Source of the DNA: JAGXTF01 sp044224315
Lineage (GTDB): Bacteria > Bacteroidota > Bacteroidia > NS11-12g > UBA955
Assembly (NCBI GenBank): GCA_044224315.1
Contig: JBGAKR010000001.1
Span: 930,001-994,000, forward strand
DNA: 64,000 nt
Direction of reading: 5' to 3'
Part shown: positions 1 to 6,876 of the stretch, in pieces
How positions within the stretch are numbered: position 1 is the first letter of the stretch
How the letters are laid out: each line of letters opens with the position of its first letter
Notes under the pieces: generated by a model
Seen by the model: the letters and a program-made list of their open reading frames with translations, nothing else
Databases searched by the model: none
What the model was told of the DNA's origin: nothing
Program-made: the position numbers and the translations under genes

Positions 1-623
1 AGCACCAAAGCGCGGTTTACGATGTCACGGATGCTTTGGTAGGTTGTAAATTCAGGGGTACGAAACCAATCTACATCGGCCCATTTTACCTCAGAAATAC
101 CTTCCTCCTCCTGAGGTTTCAGCTTGCCCTTGCCGCTGCTGTTCATAAAATACCAATGGGTTTCTTTCAACATCACCGCTTCATCCTCATAGTAAGCGTG
201 GTAGGTTTGGCCTACCTTGTCAGAAATGTTCAGCATGTTTAAGCCGGTTTCTTCCATCACCTCGCGCAGGGCAGCGGCGCGCTGGTCTTCGTGTTTTTCA
301 ATTTTGCCCTTAGGCATATCCCACAAGCCATTGCGCTTAATGGTTAAGAGCTGATTTTCTTTGTTGAATACCAAACCACCGGCAGCCTGGATTACGGTAA
401 ATTCACCGATAAATTGGGCAAATGTTTCGGCAGGGTCCGGACTGATAAGCCCAAAATTGAGCACCTTGCCGTTGCTTTCTCCACTGGTAAGTATTTTAAA
501 ACTTTTGTGCATCTCATCGTCGCCGATGTAATACAAATTCGACAATCCTCGCAGGTCGGAAGGTGATTCTGCAATCACTAAAGCTCCCTCATTGAAGTAA
601 ATTTTATAGATTTGTGGCCCCAT
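1..623 (-). CDS. NUDIX hydrolase, 3' end cut by window edge
   Basis: This minus-strand frame is open from an ATG at 623 to the left edge, about 207 residues, so the C-terminus is missing. A complete Nudix box is visible at about 330-265: G, five residues, E, seven residues (DQRAAAL), then REVMEETGL. This signature binds the metal and the diphosphate substrate, so the protein should hydrolyse a nucleoside diphosphate linked to another group. The substrate cannot be told from sequence. About 80 residues precede the Nudix fold and begin MGPQIYKIYF, the N-terminal extension usual for this Bacteroidota type. No other Met lies near the N-terminus, so 623 is the only sensible start. It faces pyrE, and the two ATG codons overlap by two bases. 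A cytosolic housekeeping role is inferred. Confidence 0.85.
   Translation of the reverse strand, partial: MGPQIYKIYFNEGALVIAESPSDLRGLSNLYYIGDDEMHKSFKILTSGESNGKVLNFGLISPDPAETFAQFIGEFTVIQAAGGLVFNKENQLLTIKRNGLWDMPKGKIEKHEDQRAAALREVMEETGLNMLNISDKVGQTYHAYYEDEAVMLKETHWYFMNSSGKGKLKPQEEEGISEVKWADVDWFRTPEFTTYQSIRDIVNRALV
607..614 (+). promoter_or_regulatory. -7 promoter box (TAGATTTG) of pyrE
   Basis: An exact match to the Bacteroidota -7 consensus TAnnTTTG lies 7 bases before the pyrE ATG. It sits inside the first codons of the divergent NUDIX gene. Transcription would begin at or just before the start codon. No clear -33 TTG was found at 17-23 bp. Confidence 0.5.
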
Positions 624-1257
624 GTCCTCCAATAAAGCTGCAAATTTAGCAAAATTTTTACTAGAAATAAACGCTGTAAAGCTAAACCCTGACAATCCTT
701 TTACCTGGACTTCAGGCATAATATCACCCATCTATTGCGACAACCGCATGGTTCTGTCCTTTCCCCAGGTGAGATCCTTCGTAAAAGAGGCGCTTGCGGA
801 GTTGATTGAATCTCATTTTCCAACCGCCGATGTAGTGGCCGGAATTGCTACTGCCGGCATTGCCCATGCTGCCCTGGTAGCCGATTTAATGGAAATGCCC
901 AATTGCTATGTGCGCCCCGAACCCAAAAAACATGGCATGAAAAATCAGATTGAAGGCAATTTACCTGTTGGCAGCAAGGTGGTTTTGGTAGAAGATTTAA
1001 TTTCAACCGGCAAAAGCAGTTTACAAGCGGTACAAGCGGTGCGTGAATCGGGCTCAGAGGTAATTGGCCTTGTAGCTCTGTTTACTTACGGTTTTGACGA
1101 AGCCCGCGCCAAATTTGCCGAAGCAGGTGTGCCGTTTCATACCATTTCAAACTTTCCGGTGCTTTGCCAGGTGGCTGTAGACGAAGGATTGCTTGATGCA
1201 CATAAGTTGGAAGAAGTGCAGGCTTTTGCCAGCAATCCGGCGGCCTGGAGAAAATAA
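622..1257 (+). CDS. pyrE: Orotate phosphoribosyltransferase
   Basis: The 211-residue protein has the type I phosphoribosyltransferase fold of PyrE. The PRPP-binding motif VVLVEDLISTGKSS is at about residues 120-133, and the family's N-terminal segment with KLNPDNPFTWTSG and SPIYCDNR is at 20-42. PyrE joins orotate to PRPP to give orotidine 5'-phosphate, the fifth step of pyrimidine synthesis, in the cytosol. The length is normal for the family. The ATG at 622 is used because the next Met (residue 43) would remove conserved sequence. The alpha/beta hydrolase follows after 5 bases, so the two are probably co-transcribed. Confidence 0.95.
   Translation: MSSNKAANLAKFLLEINAVKLNPDNPFTWTSGIISPIYCDNRMVLSFPQVRSFVKEALAELIESHFPTADVVAGIATAGIAHAALVADLMEMPNCYVRPEPKKHGMKNQIEGNLPVGSKVVLVEDLISTGKSSLQAVQAVRESGSEVIGLVALFTYGFDEARAKFAEAGVPFHTISNFPVLCQVAVDEGLLDAHKLEEVQAFASNPAAWRK
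641..648 (-). promoter_or_regulatory. -7 promoter box of the NUDIX gene, inside pyrE
   Basis: CAAATTTA on the plus strand reads TAAATTTG on the minus strand, an exact TAnnTTTG, 18 bases upstream of the NUDIX start at 623. It lies within pyrE codons 7-9. With the box at 607-614 it forms a pair of promoters that face away from each other but sit inside each other's coding sequence. Confidence 0.45.
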
Positions 1258-1262
1258 CACGC

Positions 1263-1958
1263 ATGAAACCCCAACTTCTTTTACTTCATGGTGCATTAGG
1301 CAGCGCCCAATCTTTCGAAGCGCTTGAAAAATTATTAGTCCCCCAATTTGAGGTCAAAACCCTGAATTTTCCAGGCCATGGCGGTGAAAAAATCCCTGAA
1401 GAGGGCATCAATCCCCAGTTGTTGGTGGATTCGGTAAACCATTTTATCTCAAAAGAGTTTAAACCCGAAAGCGTTTATATTTTTGGATACAGCATGGGCG
1501 GCTATGTAGCATTGCAAGCGGCCCTGGATGGCAACACCCAAATTGCAGGTATCATTACACTGGCCACAAAAATGCACTGGAGCCCCGAAATTGCCGCAAA
1601 CGAAAAACGAATGCTCAATCCAGATGCCATTTTGGAAAAAGTTCCTCAATTTGCCGCCGAACTTGAAAAAAGACATGCCCCTGAAAACTGGAAATTATTA
1701 ATGCAAAATGTAGCCGATTATTTAGAAATTTTAGGACAAAATAATTACTTAAATTCAACTGCATTAAGTGCCTTAAATATTCCTGTAAAATTTATGATTG
1801 GCGACCGCGACAAAATGGTAAGCCTCGACGAAACCATCCAAGCTTATCAGGCAGTAAAAGGCTCTTCTATGGCAGTTTTACCCAATACCCAACACCCCAT
1901 AGAAAAGGCGGATATTCACCGGTTATTTTTTGAAATTTCCGATTTTATCCGCCCTTAA
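1263..1958 (+). CDS. Alpha/beta hydrolase
   Basis: The 231-residue protein has a complete alpha/beta-hydrolase layout. The oxyanion-side HGALGS is at residues 9-14, the nucleophile elbow GYSMGG has Ser77, an acid is present in IGDRDKMVS (Asp183 most likely), and the catalytic His is 211 in NTQHP. There is no signal peptide, so it is cytosolic. Its size and small lid resemble MenH or BioH-type esterases, but no neighbouring menaquinone or biotin gene supports either, and the substrate is unknown. It starts 5 bases after pyrE stops and probably shares its message. Confidence 0.85.
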   Translation: MKPQLLLLHGALGSAQSFEALEKLLVPQFEVKTLNFPGHGGEKIPEEGINPQLLVDSVNHFISKEFKPESVYIFGYSMGGYVALQAALDGNTQIAGIITLATKMHWSPEIAANEKRMLNPDAILEKVPQFAAELEKRHAPENWKLLMQNVADYLEILGQNNYLNSTALSALNIPVKFMIGDRDKMVSLDETIQAYQAVKGSSMAVLPNTQHPIEKADIHRLFFEISDFIRP

Positions 1959-1972
1959 AATAAGGTTGGTTT

Positions 1973-2179
1973 TTATTTTTTATCCTTCAGGGTTTTTATG
2001 CCCAAAAAATAATAAATCGGGCAAAAATTAATCAATGCTGTAAGTGTAAATACACCTGCCAATACTAAGAGTACAATACCTACAGTGCCTGTAACGGTGC
2101 CAGTAAAATACAACACCACAAACAGAATGGAAATAAGGATGCGCACAATGCGATCGGGGTTTGAAATGTTTTTTATCAT
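1973..2179 (-). CDS. DUF2892 (YgaP-like) small membrane protein
   Basis: The 68-residue protein has two hydrophobic segments (about residues 12-28 and 33-50) and the motif NFCPIYYFLGI near the C-terminus. This is the layout of the DUF2892 / YgaP transmembrane domain. In other bacteria this domain stands alone or is fused to a rhodanese; here it stands alone. It is predicted to sit in the inner membrane, with the cysteine near the membrane face. Function is unknown; sulfur handling is suggested only by the family. It converges on the alpha/beta hydrolase, which ends 14 bases away. Confidence 0.75.
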   Translation of the reverse strand: MIKNISNPDRIVRILISILFVVLYFTGTVTGTVGIVLLVLAGVFTLTALINFCPIYYFLGIKTLKDKK

Positions 2180-2272
2180 AGGTTTGGTTTTTATTTGTTG
2201 TCACAAATAAAGTTCACAAATCAACACCTCCATGTGATAAAAAGCACATTACAAAAAAGTCAGGCAGTTTGC

Positions 2273-2563
2273 TTAATTGGGATTTACATGTAAAATGCGG
2301 CTGTTTGTATGCTGGTTCTCTGGCTCGTCGTCTTTAAAATGCTGAATTTCGGATTCTTTGGTATCCCTCTCTTCAGAATTGGCTGATTTTGTTGCCTGAT
2401 CAGAATTTGTGGGGATGGCCGCCGGATTGGGTTTTGCAAACTCCTGCTCTATATCAATGGTATCTGGTTTTGCGGTTGCAAACCCGGCCTCATTGGCATT
2501 GACTGCTTTATTATTGCAAGCCAACAGCAAACAAACCCCTGTTAAATACAAAAACTTTTTCAT
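2273..2563 (-). CDS. Small predicted lipoprotein, unknown function
   Basis: The start is placed at the ATG at 2563, giving MKKFLYLTGVCLLLAC. This is a textbook lipoprotein signal with the lipobox LLAC and Cys16, whereas the upstream ATG at 2572 only adds MDG. The mature part (about 80 residues) is hydrophilic and low in complexity, rich in Asn, Glu, Asp, Lys and Ser, with no predicted fold. It is probably anchored in the envelope by a lipid and otherwise disordered. No family is recognised. A reading frame on the opposite strand of this stretch looks like a shadow. The signal peptide is the main reason to accept this gene. Confidence 0.6.
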   Translation of the reverse strand: MKKFLYLTGVCLLLACNNKAVNANEAGFATAKPDTIDIEQEFAKPNPAAIPTNSDQATKSANSEERDTKESEIQHFKDDEPENQHTNSRILHVNPN

Positions 2564-2713
2564 GCCATCCATCCTAATGCCTAAAACACATAACGCAGGC
2601 TATGGCCTATTTATTTGAAGTGTGAATATCTCGTCAAAACTGCTATATCGTTAGACATTTTTAAGCCAAAAACAGCTAAAAATATGCATCTTTGCAGCCC
2701 GATTAAACAATCT

Positions 2714-4882
2714 ATGAAAAAACACATACTGAGTATTCTTCTGGCCGTAGTTTGCATTTTCAACCTACGCGCCGACGAAGGCATGTGGCCACTGGTTCTG
2801 TTGCAAAAAATACAGGATCCTATGCAGGCCAAAGGTTTAAAACTTACCGCCGAACAAATTTATAGCGTAAACAATGCCTGCGTAAAAGACGGTGTTGTGC
2901 GCCTTATGACCAAACAGGGCCGCATGTTCTGCACCGGTGAAATGATCAGCGAAAAAGGCTTGTTCCTTACCAACCACCACTGTGGTTATGGTGCCATCCA
3001 AGAGCTTTCAACCCCTGCCGACAATATTCTAACCAATGGTTTCTTTGCCAAAAGCATGGCAGAAGAACGCCCCGGTAACTTTAACATTGGTTTTCTACGC
3101 AAAATCGAAGACGTTACCTCTAAAGTGCTGGCTGGTATCAATATCAATGATGAAGAGGCTGCGCGCACCAAAGCCTTAGGCGACAAACTAAAATCCCTCA
3201 CCGCCGAATTGAAAGAAGCTTTGGGCACCGAAAAAGACAATTATGCCGTAGAAGTAACCTCATTTTACAATGGAAATCAATACCTGGCCATGTATTATGA
3301 AGTGTATCGCGACATTCGCCTGGTGGGTACGCCTCCAGAGAATGTAGGTAAATTTGGTGGCGAAACCGACAACTGGCGCTGGCCCCGTCATACCTGCGAT
3401 TTCAGTATGTTCCGCATTTATGCCGATGAAAAAGGAAAACCCGCCGATCACAGCGATAAAAACGTACCCTACAAACCTAAATACCACTTCCCTATTAGCC
3501 TTAAAGGTGTAAGCAATGGCGATTTCTCTATGATTATGGGTTATCCTGGTCGTACCACCCGCTACTACTACTCAGAGGGTATTAAATACCTGGCATCAAA
3601 AGAACGTCCGATGCGTGTTGAATTGCGCCGCGAAATCATGGATGTTTACGAAGAGTACATGAAAGCTGATAAAGATATCCGCCTCATGTACAGCGATAAA
3701 TTGGCAAGTATTGGTAACTACTGGAATAAATTCAATGGTGAAGCCAAAGACCTTTCAAAACCCGGCTTGTACGAAAAACGCAAAGCAATAGAAATTGAAT
3801 TTGAAAAATGGGTAAAAAGCAGCGGTAAAACCGATGTATATGGCGATGTAACTTCACTGTTTGACGAAGTTTACATGAAACAAAATAAATATGGTTTATA
3901 CCCTGTTTATTTCCAGGATGGTATTGCCAATTCACAAGCTTTAATGATGGCCCTTTCTGCCAAAGGCCTGGAAGATATGCTGATAGCCAAAAAAGTAGCT
4001 GAGGCAAAAGATCTGGGCGGCAAAATGATTGCCGGTATGGATGAAGCTTATAAAGAATACTATGCGCCCATCGAAAAACGCGTATTGGAAGTAGTAATTA
4101 AACGTATTTCCGAAGATTTAGACCACGAAAATTTGCCCACCTGGATTAATGAGCTGGTGACTAAAAATAAAAGAGATTATAAGAAAATTGCCGAATTGCT
4201 TTACAATGGCTCCATGTTTACCAACAAGGAAAAATATGTGAAATTTTTAAAATCTCCCAACTTAAAAAAATTACAAAAAGATCCCCTGTATCAATTTGTA
4301 ATCAGCTATTACAAAAAAGTAAATGAGGAAATGAAACCCATTTACGATGAAATAAATTCTAAACTGGCCCGCGCCAACCGTTTATTCCAATCTGGTTTAA
4401 TGCAAATGAATCCCGACCACGTATGGGCCCCGGATGCAAACGGTACCATGCGCCTTACCTATGGCCAGATTATGGATTACGATCCACGCGATGGTGTGCA
4501 CAACAATACTTTTACCACTGCAAAAGGATACCTCGAAAAATACATCAAAGGCGATTTTGAATTCGATGCACCTCCAGCCTTGTTAGACCTTATCCGTAAA
4601 AAAGATTATGGTCAATACGCCGATAAAGATGGCGAATTGCACACCTGTTTCCTGAGTAACAATGACATTACCGGCGGTAATAGCGGAAGCCCTGTAATCA
4701 ATGCCAATGGCGAATTAATTGGTATTGCTTTTGACGGCAATTACGAAGCTATCAGCAGCGATTTTATGTTTATGCCCGACCTGCAGCGCACCATTTCTGT
4801 AGATGTGCGTTTCACCCTGTTTATTGTAGATAAATTGGGCGGTGCTCATAACCTCATCGAGGAAATGACCATTGTAAAATAA
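2714..4882 (+). CDS. Peptidase S46 dipeptidyl-peptidase, DPP7-like
   Basis: The start is set at the ATG at 2714 because MKKHILSILLAVVCIFNLRA is a clean signal peptide; the frame extends upstream without conserved sequence. The mature protein (722 residues with signal) is full length for family S46. The catalytic His is 88/89 in LTNHHCGYG, the Asp lies in the DNWRWPRHTCDF region, and the Ser is 657 in GGNSGSPV. Eighteen residues after the Ser is Gly675 (FDGN). In this family that site is Gly in DPP7 (hydrophobic P1) and Arg in DPP11 (Asp/Glu P1), so DPP7-type specificity is predicted. It would release dipeptides from peptide N-termini in the periplasm. A strong terminator follows. Confidence 0.9.
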   Translation: MKKHILSILLAVVCIFNLRADEGMWPLVLLQKIQDPMQAKGLKLTAEQIYSVNNACVKDGVVRLMTKQGRMFCTGEMISEKGLFLTNHHCGYGAIQELSTPADNILTNGFFAKSMAEERPGNFNIGFLRKIEDVTSKVLAGININDEEAARTKALGDKLKSLTAELKEALGTEKDNYAVEVTSFYNGNQYLAMYYEVYRDIRLVGTPPENVGKFGGETDNWRWPRHTCDFSMFRIYADEKGKPADHSDKNVPYKPKYHFPISLKGVSNGDFSMIMGYPGRTTRYYYSEGIKYLASKERPMRVELRREIMDVYEEYMKADKDIRLMYSDKLASIGNYWNKFNGEAKDLSKPGLYEKRKAIEIEFEKWVKSSGKTDVYGDVTSLFDEVYMKQNKYGLYPVYFQDGIANSQALMMALSAKGLEDMLIAKKVAEAKDLGGKMIAGMDEAYKEYYAPIEKRVLEVVIKRISEDLDHENLPTWINELVTKNKRDYKKIAELLYNGSMFTNKEKYVKFLKSPNLKKLQKDPLYQFVISYYKKVNEEMKPIYDEINSKLARANRLFQSGLMQMNPDHVWAPDANGTMRLTYGQIMDYDPRDGVHNNTFTTAKGYLEKYIKGDFEFDAPPALLDLIRKKDYGQYADKDGELHTCFLSNNDITGGNSGSPVINANGELIGIAFDGNYEAISSDFMFMPDLQRTISVDVRFTLFIVDKLGGAHNLIEEMTIVK

Positions 4883-4898
4883 AATTAAACAACCCATA

Positions 4899-4928
4899 AA
4901 AAACCGGTGAAATTCACCGGTTTTTTTT
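4899..4928. terminator. Bidirectional intrinsic terminator
   Basis: A 9-bp perfect stem (AACCGGTGA at 4902-4910, TCACCGGTT at 4914-4922) with a 3-base loop has A-rich and T-rich flanks on the two sides. It lies between the convergent S46 peptidase and hipA genes and can serve both. Confidence 0.85.
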
Positions 4929-4935
4929 ATGCCTT

Positions 4936-6222
4936 TTATTTAAATACAATATGTGTTTTTTGTATGGCTTTGGCCTGCTTGTAAGGCACTCCCGCCATTT
5001 CGGCAAATAATTTCCAGTTCTTAATTGCCACTGAGATTTGCTCAATTAATTGTGTAGGTTTTTTAATATTCATGGCCTTGGCTACCGCAATTAAATCGTC
5101 TTTTTCAATGTTCTCGCGCTTGCCATTTACCGACATCTGATGCCGCATAGTCCAGCCTTTTTCGGGGTTGTAAGCATAGGTTACATCAAATGCGGGCGAC
5201 AATTTCCAGTCTCCGTTTTTTTGCATTAAAAATGCAATATTTTTGGTATGATCATCCTGATTGCGTGCCATTACATTAAATACCATACGCATGTAAAATT
5301 GTTCGGCCTGGCTATAAGGCAATCTCAATTGGCGCATTACCTGAAATGCCTGCTCATAGCTATATAAATTGGGATTGTTGTAATCAAAATGGGCTATGCC
5401 ACAGAGTGATTGTAAGTGCAATTTTTCGTTTTCAATCCGGTCAAAACGGCGGGTCATAAAATGCGCACGATCATTCTCTTCCAGCAGCCGGCACTCCGTC
5501 ATTTCAATGCCTGCTGCTACTGCCATTTTATGGTAGGCATACTCTATGCGGCCATACCCCTGAGGGTCGCCGGTAATCTCGTTTAAAACGCCATCGAATT
5601 TGATAATCCAGTTTTCAAATCCCGCGTCGGTGGGCAATTGACCGCTGCGCACCTCGCCTGTGGTTTCATTAAAGGCAATGATGGCTTTGGCCCGGGCTCC
5701 ACCCGCCGAAGTACCTACCTTGATTATGCTTTTAATGGCTTGCAGTTTATCGCGGTTTAAATTCCCATTCAAGCTGGCTTTTTTTTGCAGCATTTCGCGC
5801 GCAATCTGCAGTAAATCCTCAATTTCCAGGGCTTCAGACTTTTCTTTTTGGGGCTCTTTGCTGGGTTGAAATTCCAGGGCGCCCATACCCCGGGTGCCAA
5901 TAAAACACAAACGTTCTACCGGTGTTACTGATTGCGGATTACGACCTTGCCTTGCCAGCCATGCATCTATCAGGGCATTGCCATAATTATCGGGCAGCGA
6001 ATCGGCCAGCAAACCCGGAAGCCCCTTGAAAGTATCGGCATTCAAACCCGGAAAATAAAAAATACGGTTATTTCGGGCCTGTTCAAGAGGCATATGTAGG
6101 GGCGCTAAATCCAGATTGCCTTTCACAAAATCGGCATCAAACTCAAATACGGCATAGCCCCGGGCCTCATCCCAGGCCACCATGCCCACAAGTTGGTTCC
6201 AGATGTAAACCCGGGCTACCAT
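4936..6222 (-). CDS. hipA: HipA-family Ser/Thr kinase toxin
   Basis: The 428-residue protein is a full-length HipA. The N-subdomain 1 is at residues 1-115, a phosphate-binding loop VGTSAGGARAKA at 169-180, and the HipA C-terminal kinase domain follows. Catalytic residues are recognisable by alignment from memory to E. coli HipA: NQDDHTKN at 321-328 gives Asp323 and Asn328, and LSPAFDV gives Asp346 as metal ligand. HipA toxins phosphorylate translation components such as a tRNA synthetase and cause growth arrest; the target here is unknown. The start overlaps the end of the antitoxin gene by 7 bases, so the pair is translationally coupled. All catalytic residues are present, so it is probably active. 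Confidence 0.9.
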   Translation of the reverse strand: MVARVYIWNQLVGMVAWDEARGYAVFEFDADFVKGNLDLAPLHMPLEQARNNRIFYFPGLNADTFKGLPGLLADSLPDNYGNALIDAWLARQGRNPQSVTPVERLCFIGTRGMGALEFQPSKEPQKEKSEALEIEDLLQIAREMLQKKASLNGNLNRDKLQAIKSIIKVGTSAGGARAKAIIAFNETTGEVRSGQLPTDAGFENWIIKFDGVLNEITGDPQGYGRIEYAYHKMAVAAGIEMTECRLLEENDRAHFMTRRFDRIENEKLHLQSLCGIAHFDYNNPNLYSYEQAFQVMRQLRLPYSQAEQFYMRMVFNVMARNQDDHTKNIAFLMQKNGDWKLSPAFDVTYAYNPEKGWTMRHQMSVNGKRENIEKDDLIAVAKAMNIKKPTQLIEQISVAIKNWKLFAEMAGVPYKQAKAIQKTHIVFK

Positions 6223-6563
6223 TCTGAAGGGGGAGGTGTGTTTTTAGGTTTGCGGGGCTTGGAAGCGCGAAGGCGGTAATGCGCTTGTGCTTCGCGAAAC
6301 ATATAGGGTGTAATCTGTGGCTCGGTGAGCAATTGGCTAAGCACATCCAGACGCTGCAAGGCGCGCAACACCTGCACCAAGGTAACCATATTCACAGGCT
6401 TGCCGTTTTCGAGCTTGCCTATGGTAATCCTATCTACCCCGGCGTTATCGGCTAATTGTTGCTGGCTGAGGTTTTGGTTGAGGCGCATATTGCGGATATT
6501 TTGGCCTACTTCTTTTAAAATGGCTAAATCGCTGAGAGGGTATATATCTATGTAACTTTTCAT
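6216..6563 (-). CDS. hipB: HipB-like XRE-family antitoxin
   Basis: The 115-residue protein has a helix-turn-helix of the Cro/CI type (about residues 20-70, with NQNLSQQQLADNAGVDRITIG inside it). It should bind and neutralise HipA and repress its own promoter. The start is set at the ATG at 6563 (MKSYIDIYPL) because the predicted transcription start is near 6600. The longer frame from a GTG at 6605 would start at or before the transcript. The C-terminal tail of about 30 residues is rich in Lys, Arg and Pro and ends in Trp (PPSEW), as in E. coli HipB, whose tail also ends in Trp. It precedes hipA and overlaps it by 7 bases. Confidence 0.85.
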   Translation of the reverse strand: MKSYIDIYPLSDLAILKEVGQNIRNMRLNQNLSQQQLADNAGVDRITIGKLENGKPVNMVTLVQVLRALQRLDVLSQLLTEPQITPYMFREAQAHYRLRASKPRKPKNTPPPSEW

Positions 6564-6607
6564 TATCATTAAAAGCGTTTTTAGCCTTTTTTGTTGCTTA
6601 TACACTA

Positions 6608-6638
6608 CAAAGTTACATTATATTATCATATTTTACAA
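6608..6638 (-). promoter_or_regulatory. Promoter of hipBA
   Basis: On the minus strand a -7 box TAACTTTG (plus-strand CAAAGTTA, 6608-6615) is preceded by a -33 TTG (plus-strand CAA, 6636-6638) with 20 bp between. Both match the Bacteroidota consensus. Transcription would start near 6600, leaving a leader of about 38 bases before the ATG at 6563. Confidence 0.55.
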
Positions 6639-6826
6639 TGTTTATTTTTATTAACATTGTTAGCACTATATGCATTTATTGATTATTATCCTTATCTTTA
6701 TATATTCCATTCCATTATTCTACAATACATGGGGCGTGTTGAAGTATTTAAAATATACCATCCGACCCACTTCAAATACACCAATACTGAAAGCCGGATT
6801 ACATAAACTTAGCAATACAAAACCAA
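6639..6826. other. AT-rich intergenic stretch without a recognisable gene
   Basis: The stretch between the hipBA promoter and the terminator of the T9SS protein gene is strongly AT-rich. Short plus-strand frames here are hydrophobic low-complexity translations with no signal peptide, promoter box or family resemblance, and are not accepted as genes. Confidence 0.5.
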
Positions 6827-6857
6827 TAAAAAAGGCCGCCATTTCAGGCAGCCCTTT
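6827..6857 (-). terminator. Terminator of the T9SS cargo gene
   Basis: On the minus strand a 10-bp stem (6831/6832-6840 with 6847-6856, two G-U pairs, 6-base loop) is followed by a run of seven T. It lies just downstream of the stop codon at 6877. Confidence 0.7.
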
Positions 6858-6876
6858 TTATTAAAAACAGTTTACA

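Noticed and set aside
6564..6605. GTG start of hipB at 6605
   Set aside because: The predicted transcription start is near 6600, so the GTG would be absent from the mRNA or at its very end.
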